From the IMG/VR virus record IMGVR_UViG_3300029319_000006, positions 62,001 to 126,000 of that record: DNA of 64,000 bases. One strand, written 5' to 3'. The number at the start of each line of letters is the position of its first letter. Position 1 is the stretch's first letter. The notes under the pieces are model-generated. The model made no database searches, was not told the DNA's origin, and saw nothing but the letters and a program-made list of their open reading frames with translations. The stretch comes from a virus. A program made the position numbers and the translations under genes. Positions 10,163 through 16,680 of the stretch are shown here, one piece after another.

Positions 10163-10510
10163 TCATCTTGTAACCGACGGGTTAACTATTATTTGACCTT
10201 CTAAAACTCTTTCAATAATATTATTACCATTACTATCTTGATTTGTAATTTCAACATCATAAACATATCTACTAGCTGTAAAAGAAGATGTTTGTTGATT
10301 AGTAAGTGTTAAGTTCAATATACCTGATGATCTTGGTGCTTGAAACATAACAGAAAAAGAAGTTGCAGAATCATTACTATGTGTTCTTCTAATTTTAGAC
10401 GCTGCAGTAAATCCTGTTAAATCTTTTACTGAACCATTTTGATTTGCTAATTCTAATTTTAGAGTGACATCAGAGCCTTGATCTATTGAAATATCTTCAT
10501 ACTGCGCCAT
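10163..10510 (-). CDS. Small beta-sandwich virion protein
   Basis: This 115-residue protein starts MAQYEDISIDQGSDVTLKLE and contains DLTGFTAASKIRRTHS and YVYDVEITNQD. The pattern is an immunoglobulin-like beta-sandwich common as a small hypothetical or structural protein beside fibres of marine phages and as the N-terminal part of baseplate-upper-type proteins. A TATAAATA late promoter lies about 36 bases upstream, so this is the first gene of a late fibre operon running left to at least position 1. Exact role unknown. Confidence 0.65.
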   Translation of the reverse strand: MAQYEDISIDQGSDVTLKLELANQNGSVKDLTGFTAASKIRRTHSNDSATSFSVMFQAPRSSGILNLTLTNQQTSSFTASRYVYDVEITNQDSNGNNIIERVLEGQIIVNPSVTR

Positions 10511-10545
10511 TTTTAAAAAACTCTTAGTTTAGTTACTTTTTCCAT

Positions 10546-10553
10546 TATTTATA
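10546..10553 (-). promoter_or_regulatory. T4-type late promoter (TATAAATA)
   Basis: A perfect TATAAATA octamer on the minus strand, followed by TGG and a 36-base leader to the ATG at 10510. It overlaps the stop codon of the glycosyltransferase ending at 10549, so it re-initiates transcription inside the late block. Confidence 0.7.
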
Positions 10554-11226
10554 AGAAATATTTTTCTAATCCTTGATACATGTAAGATTGTTCCTGACAA
10601 ATTAAACAAAGAGTTTTTCTAGGATCATGTGCCAAATGATTTTTCACATACTTGTAGGGTGTTGCATCATTTTTCCATCTGAAATAATAATCATAATCAA
10701 ACTTTAAGTATTTACAAATTGATAAATGATTGTAAGAAAGATATCTATCCAAACCACTATATTTTATCATATAGTAATCTTTATTATCAATAAAGTTTTG
10801 AAATACATGTGTCAAGGTTTTTGGATACATTCCAATAACAGAAGTGTTTATTTTTGCATCAAACTCCCATAAAATATCCTGATGATGTTGAAGATCAGGA
10901 TTAATAGTAAGAATTTTGTTTGGTTGAATTCTTTTCAATATAGAATCTATAGAATTTTGTATTACAATGTCTAAATCAAAATATAAGGTTGGAGAATTCC
11001 AAGGTAAGTTAAACAGTTGAATCTTCCACCAAAAAGATTCTAAGTCTAAACTTAAATCCAACGGAATTGGTCTTAGTTTCCAATCTAACAAATTATCATC
11101 TGTTAAGCAATAAAAAGAAAATGGTAGGGAACAATTTTTCTCTACCATTTTATAAAGTCGATCTACTCGATCTGAAGTATACTTTGTACCGTATTTAATG
11201 CATACTATATTATAATGGGTTTTCAA
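10549..11226 (-). CDS. GT-A-fold glycosyltransferase-like protein
   Basis: This 225-residue protein has an N-terminal Rossmann-like strand (HYNIVCIKYG), then KIQLFNLPW and YFDLDIVI with a DxD pair at D84 and D86, the usual metal and nucleotide-sugar site of GT-A enzymes. Its order of elements resembles the transferase at 54,884 (W.K..lF...vYlDlD), so the two may be paralogues. It overlaps the preceding oxygenase-like gene by 17 bases and belongs to the late operon headed by the tyrosine-rich fibre gene. Donor and acceptor are unknown. Confidence 0.72.
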   Translation of the reverse strand: MKTHYNIVCIKYGTKYTSDRVDRLYKMVEKNCSLPFSFYCLTDDNLLDWKLRPIPLDLSLDLESFWWKIQLFNLPWNSPTLYFDLDIVIQNSIDSILKRIQPNKILTINPDLQHHQDILWEFDAKINTSVIGMYPKTLTHVFQNFIDNKDYYMIKYSGLDRYLSYNHLSICKYLKFDYDYYFRWKNDATPYKYVKNHLAHDPRKTLCLICQEQSYMYQGLEKYFL

Positions 11227-11896
11227 GATCTTCTATGACCTCCTCCCAAAAATTATCTGCATCTTTAAATACGTATGCTACAGTTATTCTATAACAATTT
11301 GTATAAGCTGCATGATAACAAATTTTTTCTGGTTCCATATAGCTACCAAAATAAGTCATTTTACAATTCCAACCTTTTTGATCCTGTACACGAACTCTTT
11401 CTTTTTTATCTAAATCCCAATAATCAAACCAACCATCTCCTGTTTCAGACCAAGAACAAATAATGTTGTACCCAGGAGCATTAGCATTATTGTGCCAGGA
11501 AATAAATCCTCCAGGTGGATATGCAGCATTCAAAGCATTGTTGTTTGCAGATATAAAAGAAATAAGTTTAGTATTTAAATCTTTAGATGCATTACATATA
11601 TCTTCATGTGCTCTTTTATTCATAGGAAGTTTTTCTTGATCTTGCCATTTAAGTCCTGTATATCCTCTAAGAACTGCAGGAAAACCATCGTGAGCTCTAC
11701 CTTCACGCATAATTTTATTCATATAATCATCAGACACCCAATCTTCTTGTTTTTGTTCAAAATTACTTATTTGTGCTTTATTAGCAATAGCTGGTTTTCC
11801 ATTATCTTGAATAGTCATTAATTTATCTTTATATTCATCCAATATATCAATAAATTCTTGATTATTTAATTTTATATCTCTCACTGGTGTCATCAT
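11210..11896 (-). CDS. Putative 2OG-Fe(II) oxygenase-like protein
   Basis: This 228-residue protein contains PPGGFISWHNNANAPGYN (H135, N137), a DGWFDYWD turn and CYHAAYTNCYRITVAYVF (H195, R203). This matches the jelly-roll order of 2-oxoglutarate oxygenases (H-x-D/E, distal H, then R), except that the acidic metal ligand appears as Asn. That could mean a variant metal site or loss of activity. AAGGAA stands ten bases before the first of two adjacent ATGs. It sits between two glycosyltransferases in a late fibre operon, so a virion-modifying role is possible. Family assignment is moderate. Confidence 0.55.
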   Translation of the reverse strand: MMTPVRDIKLNNQEFIDILDEYKDKLMTIQDNGKPAIANKAQISNFEQKQEDWVSDDYMNKIMREGRAHDGFPAVLRGYTGLKWQDQEKLPMNKRAHEDICNASKDLNTKLISFISANNNALNAAYPPGGFISWHNNANAPGYNIICSWSETGDGWFDYWDLDKKERVRVQDQKGWNCKMTYFGSYMEPEKICYHAAYTNCYRITVAYVFKDADNFWEEVIEDLENPL

Positions 11897-11897
11897 T

Positions 11898-12704
11898 TTA
11901 CAAAATTCCTTTCTCGCTATACTTATCCATTCCAGAAGAATAATGATGTATTATAGGATGTTTAGAAGCATAAACATTTGGTTGAGTCCAGGGTAATCCA
12001 AAAGAACTATAATAATTCCATCTATAATTTTCTTCAAAAAATTTCCATTTGAGTTCTTTATATTTTGGTGAATGCCACAACAACCACCATAAAGTAAGTT
12101 GATCCCAAATCCAAAAACTTTTAGGAACTTCTTGTATCTCTATTGGTAATTCTATTGCAGCTCTTTGTTTTAAATATACATTATACCAATCCATCATAAA
12201 TTGTTTTACTAATGGATTAGTATTATTATATAAACAAACTCCTCCACAATGAGTAAGATGTTGAGGATTAGAACCAGTATATCCATTATCTAATGTATTT
12301 TCCCCCCATGACCATTCAGCAAAATGTCTAGCACCCTCTTTAGTAAGATTAACAAATCTCATATCATAGTTTTGTATTTGATCAAAAACTGTACATATAT
12401 CTTCATGGACTACTTCCATATCCACATCTAAGTACATAGTAATATCATATGGAGAATTTGCCATACCCCACATTTTTTCTCTGTTAGTACTTCCAGGTGT
12501 TGGTAAAATTTTATCGTAAGGAGTAAATAAAGTTTTTAAATTTTCATCTTCTAAAAAAAGTTTTTCTGTAAACAGAGTAATTTTAGCATCTGGCATATAA
12601 TCTAAAATAGTTTCTGCTAAAAAATATCCAGCTTTTAAAAAACTTTCAAATTTTGTAGCTACAAATACAAATCCTTTACTTAGATTCTTCTGATTGTTCA
12701 CCAT
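11898..12704 (-). CDS. GT-A-fold glycosyltransferase
   Basis: This 268-residue protein begins with GFVFVATKFESFLKAG and AKITLFTE, then has MYLDVDMEVV with D93 and D95 as the DxD motif. HCGGVCLYNN and SFWIWDQLTLWWLL follow as acceptor-side segments, and IIHHYSSGMD ends the core. This layout is that of GT8-like GT-A enzymes. It overlaps the 152-residue gene by 29 bases, so it is translationally coupled to it, and it is in the late operon downstream of the 985-residue fibre gene. Substrate unknown. Confidence 0.78.
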   Translation of the reverse strand: MVNNQKNLSKGFVFVATKFESFLKAGYFLAETILDYMPDAKITLFTEKLFLEDENLKTLFTPYDKILPTPGSTNREKMWGMANSPYDITMYLDVDMEVVHEDICTVFDQIQNYDMRFVNLTKEGARHFAEWSWGENTLDNGYTGSNPQHLTHCGGVCLYNNTNPLVKQFMMDWYNVYLKQRAAIELPIEIQEVPKSFWIWDQLTLWWLLWHSPKYKELKWKFFEENYRWNYYSSFGLPWTQPNVYASKHPIIHHYSSGMDKYSEKGIL

Positions 12705-13134
12705 TCATATTTTCCATTAATAATATAGTTGCATAAGCATTCAATTCAATAGTGTTTTTTGCTTTTCTTATTTTACTTTTTAATTTTCTATTATCAGATG
12801 CTTTTATTTCAGGTATCTCAAAAGCTGCTAATTTGTAATTAAAAAGTTCTTCAAGACGTTTAGTTTCCATAAGCTCTTTGTCTTTTTTTATTTTAGCTTC
12901 ACGTTGTTGCTTATGCCTTTTTAATCTTTCTTCTGTAAAAGCATCAATCTGTGATAATGAATTTTGTTTTAAGATTTCTTCATAATCAGTAGATATAACA
13001 CCTTTTTCATCATATTTGGAAACTTTTGCAACGCTAGTAGAAAACGATCCATCATCATGTGTAATATTAAGACGGACTGTCAATCTATCTTTCGCTGCAT
13101 TTTCCCAAAATGGATGTTTCCATTCTTTCTTCAT
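12676..13134 (-). CDS. Coiled-coil protein beside fibre gene, possible assembly factor
   Basis: This 152-residue protein has a short beta-rich N-terminus (RLTVRLNITHDDGSFSTSV) followed by a charged helical segment (TEERLKRHKQQREAKIKKDK) and a lysine-rich C-terminus. I associate this architecture with small proteins next to fibre genes in marine phages. An assembly or chaperone role is a guess from position: it lies 9 bases after the 985-residue fibre gene and before glycosyltransferases. No catalytic motif is visible. Confidence 0.6.
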   Translation of the reverse strand: MKKEWKHPFWENAAKDRLTVRLNITHDDGSFSTSVAKVSKYDEKGVISTDYEEILKQNSLSQIDAFTEERLKRHKQQREAKIKKDKELMETKRLEELFNYKLAAFEIPEIKASDNRKLKSKIRKAKNTIELNAYATILLMENMNGEQSEESK

Positions 13135-13143
13135 TTTTATCTC

Positions 13144-16101
13144 CTATGATATTCTAACGTATAATGTATAAGTTTCTTCAGTTCCACTAGATGCTTGTAT
13201 TGTAGTTCCTTCAAAGTCGGTAAGATATTCTTGTATATATCCTGTTTGATAATCTTGCTCGTAATAAGCAAGAAAGTTAGCTCCATCAAAAAATCCTTCA
13301 AAATCTCCAGCATATAGTTGTACATATGTAGCAACATACTGTTGTGTCTCTCCAACAGTTTCATAAACTGTTTCAAATGTTCCCGTATAATCTCCAGCTA
13401 TTGTACTTATATATCCTGTTTCATAAGGTACAGATTCAAATGTTCCTACATAAGTGCCTGTATAAAGTTTCGTATAATTAGCTTGAAAATAATTGACAAA
13501 ACTTCTTGTATACTGACTAGTGTAATTACGTACATAAGGTGGTCCTATATCTCTAACATAAGCTGGTCCTACTCCTAAATACATCAGACCAGCTGGTTGA
13601 TTCTGAGTATATACTCTTAAATAACCAAAACCAAAATAAGGACTACCAGATCCTGGAGCATACTGACCTCCAGTGAATCCTATAGCACCTTGATATTCAT
13701 TTTGATAGTAAACTAAAGGACCAAAACCAGTAGTAAAATAATTACCTGCATCTTCATTAGTATATGCTACGTTTCCAGTACCAGTAAAACTCTGTGTAGG
13801 AAGTCCAGCGTAAGGTTGAAGATTACTAACATAATCGACTGTTCGTATACCTAAAAATATTCTTACAAAAAATGATGAAAAATTTCTTGCACTTCCACTA
13901 TAAAATACTCTTCTACTTACTCCAAGATACGGGAACCCCACTACATATGAAACAACATTTCTATGATATATAGCATCAAAGACAGGCAAACCACCACCTG
14001 TGGCCCCACTTTGAGTTCCAAAAGCACCAGCTAGATCTGTTCCTGATACATAATAAAGTGGCATAATTACAGTTTGACCAGGTAAAGTTGTGTCGCCATC
14101 ATCAAGAAAATGTCTAACTGGATATCCAGTTCCACTAAGATAATTTGGAGATCCAGGACCACCAGGAAAAAATCTACGTGTATAAATTTCAGGACCTTGT
14201 ACATAAACAGGACCCATAGTTATTTGGCGAACATAGAAAGTAGAAACATTTCTAACGTAATAATTAGTACCTAAATAAAATTCTCTTGTATAAGTAGTTT
14301 CATAATTTGGATAATAATCAGGAAAAATATTAGCTCTTGAATAGTAACTTACATAAAAGAACTCTCCAGTAACAAAATATATCATATTGGCTGCACGAAC
14401 ATAATAACTAGAAGCTCCTGTATAAATATTTCCAAAATTACCTGGAGGTCCTGTTACATAATCTCCAGTTTCAGTAGTTCCATCACCAGGTCCAAGATAT
14501 GCTGAAAATCCAGTATATTGCTGGCCCTGATAATAAGCAACAAAATATGCTGTAAAAGGACGTAAAAAAGAACCAGTATAATTTCTTGCATAATTTCTTT
14601 GATATGATTCTTCCACATCTCTTTCATATGTTCCTGTATATGCTCTTGTATAAGCAGGACCGTCTTGAATACCTCCATAAACTTCTTCAAAAGTTCCTGT
14701 ATAAGCAGCTAGATAATCTTTTTGATATAGTGTATCATATGCTTTTAAGTATCCAGTTTCTCCTGGAATATCTGATTCATCACCACCTTCATATACTCTT
14801 GTATATGTTGCTGTATATTGGTTTGTATATCCTCTAACATAATTAATATTAAATGTGTTAGCAAAAGCTGCTACATATGCAACATCAGTTGTAGTTTTCT
14901 TTGTATCGGTAGCAGAACCTTTTGAAACCCATGTACCGGGATCTGTAGGAGCTCCATCTCCAGAAGTCCTTAGTTGATAAGTTCCAATTTTGCTATCTTG
15001 TATTCTTTTCTGAAATAATTTTCTAAAAGTTCTAGTTGATGCAGAATCCAAATCTCTTATACTAAAAAATTCAGAAGCAGCAGCTTCAGATCTATCTTGA
15101 ACAGTAATGGTGTTTCCCATTCCTTCACCATGAATATAACAAAAGTATCTTAAGCCAGAATCTGGAGCTGATGCATCTATTGTTATTTTTACATATCTTC
15201 TTAACTTACCGTTAGATGTTCCTCCTGAACTACGACCAGCATTAAAAGTTGTTGTATTGATATAATCAGAAGCTGAAACAACAGAACCATTTAAGTAATA
15301 TACAACTCCTGTTTGATAAGCTGATCCTCCATTTTTAAAAACTAGAGGGTGATCATCATTAGTAGAATCAGTCTGATCAAAAGTATAAGTGTTAAGTCTT
15401 TGAGCTGTTAAAGAAGGATTTTGAGCTCCATTAAGATAGTAATAATTTCCACTACCTGGATTTGCTACTGTAACATTAAAATTTATCGAATAAGATTTAT
15501 TAATATAAAGAGGAGCAGCAGAAGTTTGAAAAAATGAACTAGCATTACCAGTTCTTTGCCACACTTTATAATTTACAGTTGTACCATCTGTTTGAGTATC
15601 TGTAAATACAGTTCCTCTATCAGTATATCCTACTCCAGGAGATGCTTCAGAAAGTTTATAAGTTCCTAAACCATCATTAGTAAATGTATAAGTTAATGCT
15701 TTATCAATATTAGCATTGAGATCTGATTCTGGTACTTGTTTAAATCCAGTTTGTCCACCTCCATCAACCCACATTAATGGTCTGTATAAAGATAAATCTG
15801 AATCTTCCATAGCATAAGAAGAATCATATCTTTGATAAAGTCTGTAAGTGGTAGAGCCAGAGGTTATGCTTGTTCCAGGAGCTGTACCAACTGGTTCATT
15901 AAAAAATGTATCGGTAAATGTACCAACATCATTATATTTTCTACTACCAATTCTTTTAGTAGTAAGACGACCAACTTCATTAGAATCAGCTAAGCCAACG
16001 TATTCTAATAAATTAAAATATCCAAAATATTTACCGACTTCGGTATCGGTCATTTCTTTGATGCTTGTACCGCTACCGTCTCTTCTAAGTAAATTGCCCA
16101 T
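13144..16101 (-). CDS. Tyrosine-rich repeat fibre protein with cupredoxin-like domain
   Basis: This 985-residue protein starts MGNLLRRDGSGTSIKEM. Residues 1-200 form a possible attachment region. Residues about 204-334 resemble a cupredoxin (YTFDQT, DDHPLVF, then YFCYIHGEGMGN with Cys, His and Met in canonical order). From about residue 412 to 967 tyrosine or phenylalanine occurs every four residues over long runs, as in YVRGYTNQYTATYTRVY. I counted about 80 tyrosines there. It heads a late operon (TATAAATA about 37 bases upstream) that also encodes a coiled-coil protein, two glycosyltransferases and an oxygenase-like protein. A fibre role is inferred. Confidence 0.78.
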   Translation of the reverse strand: MGNLLRRDGSGTSIKEMTDTEVGKYFGYFNLLEYVGLADSNEVGRLTTKRIGSRKYNDVGTFTDTFFNEPVGTAPGTSITSGSTTYRLYQRYDSSYAMEDSDLSLYRPLMWVDGGGQTGFKQVPESDLNANIDKALTYTFTNDGLGTYKLSEASPGVGYTDRGTVFTDTQTDGTTVNYKVWQRTGNASSFFQTSAAPLYINKSYSINFNVTVANPGSGNYYYLNGAQNPSLTAQRLNTYTFDQTDSTNDDHPLVFKNGGSAYQTGVVYYLNGSVVSASDYINTTTFNAGRSSGGTSNGKLRRYVKITIDASAPDSGLRYFCYIHGEGMGNTITVQDRSEAAASEFFSIRDLDSASTRTFRKLFQKRIQDSKIGTYQLRTSGDGAPTDPGTWVSKGSATDTKKTTTDVAYVAAFANTFNINYVRGYTNQYTATYTRVYEGGDESDIPGETGYLKAYDTLYQKDYLAAYTGTFEEVYGGIQDGPAYTRAYTGTYERDVEESYQRNYARNYTGSFLRPFTAYFVAYYQGQQYTGFSAYLGPGDGTTETGDYVTGPPGNFGNIYTGASSYYVRAANMIYFVTGEFFYVSYYSRANIFPDYYPNYETTYTREFYLGTNYYVRNVSTFYVRQITMGPVYVQGPEIYTRRFFPGGPGSPNYLSGTGYPVRHFLDDGDTTLPGQTVIMPLYYVSGTDLAGAFGTQSGATGGGLPVFDAIYHRNVVSYVVGFPYLGVSRRVFYSGSARNFSSFFVRIFLGIRTVDYVSNLQPYAGLPTQSFTGTGNVAYTNEDAGNYFTTGFGPLVYYQNEYQGAIGFTGGQYAPGSGSPYFGFGYLRVYTQNQPAGLMYLGVGPAYVRDIGPPYVRNYTSQYTRSFVNYFQANYTKLYTGTYVGTFESVPYETGYISTIAGDYTGTFETVYETVGETQQYVATYVQLYAGDFEGFFDGANFLAYYEQDYQTGYIQEYLTDFEGTTIQASSGTEETYTLYVRIS
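13200..14865 (-). repeat. Tyrosine tetrad repeat region (aromatic-x-x-x)
   Basis: About 555 codons encode degenerate four-residue repeats with Tyr or Phe at each first position (for example YTRAYTGTYERD and YLKAYDTLYQKDYLAAY). At DNA level this is an imperfect 12-base periodicity around TAT/TAC. The repeats are cleanest at both ends (near 14,600-14,865 and 13,200-13,550) and more diverged, with glycine and proline, in the middle. Confidence 0.8.
15098..15490 (-). other. Second cupredoxin-like domain in a fibre protein
   Basis: The encoded segment has a YTFDQT strand, DDHPLVF with a candidate His ligand, and YFCYIHGEGMGN with Cys, His and Met. It parallels the domain at 7985-8325 element by element, including the GMGN/AMGN end. 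Compared with that copy it has an insertion between the His and the Cys-His-Met cluster. Boundaries are approximate. Confidence 0.68.
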
Positions 16102-16137
16102 ACTTTATTATACTCTAATTTTATAAATTGTCAAGTG

Positions 16138-16145
16138 TATTTATA
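16138..16145 (-). promoter_or_regulatory. T4-type late promoter (TATAAATA)
   Basis: A perfect TATAAATA on the minus strand lies 37 bases before the ATG of the tyrosine-rich fibre gene (16101), just upstream of a short non-coding leader. The spacing allows a leader of about 30 bases. Confidence 0.72.
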
Positions 16146-16148
16146 AAG

Positions 16149-16667
16149 TTATTTTGGTGGCTGAGGCCAAACCACTTTATCTGGATCTTTTAAGTTATCC
16201 ATCATTTCTCTTAATGCTTTTCTATATTTTCTCCAAGGCATTACATCTTCTTCATTATCTAATCCTTTACTAATTTCAAGATCTGCTTGTGATAATAAAC
16301 TATTTCTTTGATCTCTTATTCCACCTAGCTTAATCATTTTAATATTTTCTAGATAATCCTTATCTTGTTGAGCTTTTGTTTTTAATATAGAGCCATCTGG
16401 ATGTTTAGTAGTAGAATGTCTATTAACTTCTTTATAAGTCACATACCATGTTTTATCTTCTCTTTGTTTTGCTTGATCAATCTTTACTATTTTTAAATCA
16501 GAAGAAGGTAAAGGTCTAGTACCAGTATCAATCACTTCATAACCTAAATTTTTTAAAAAATCTGGTTTTACAGGCCCAGGAGGAAAACTAGTGTTAGGAT
16601 TAGCTCTTTTTATTTCTCCAAGATTAGAAAATATTTTTTGTGTTTCTACATGTATCCAATTTTGCAT
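16149..16667 (-). CDS. Tail-fibre assembly chaperone-like protein
   Basis: This 172-residue protein ends with IRDQRNSLLSQADL, then PWRKYRKALREMMDN and KVVWPQPPK. This R..RN.LL...D, W..YR.aLR, vvWP.PP layout is the C-terminal signature of phage tail-fibre assembly chaperones (Caudo_TAP or DUF4376-type). The N-terminal part (GYEVIDTGTRPLP, WYVTYKEV) is the beta-rich portion seen in long versions. It lies 13 bases after the 829-residue adhesin-like gene, its likely client. No late promoter separates them. Confidence 0.75.
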   Translation of the reverse strand: MQNWIHVETQKIFSNLGEIKRANPNTSFPPGPVKPDFLKNLGYEVIDTGTRPLPSSDLKIVKIDQAKQREDKTWYVTYKEVNRHSTTKHPDGSILKTKAQQDKDYLENIKMIKLGGIRDQRNSLLSQADLEISKGLDNEEDVMPWRKYRKALREMMDNLKDPDKVVWPQPPK

Positions 16668-16680
16668 TATTTCTCCTATC

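Noticed and set aside
13318-14837. Plus-strand open frames opposite the tyrosine-rich repeats
   Set aside because: They exist because the reverse of TAT/TAC-rich codons gives few stops; their proteins are low-complexity Cys/Ile/Tyr runs with no motif.
13200-14865. CRISPR array or tandem DNA repeat
   Set aside because: The 12-base periodicity is in phase with codons and degenerate, as expected from amino-acid repeats; there are no uniform repeats or spacers.
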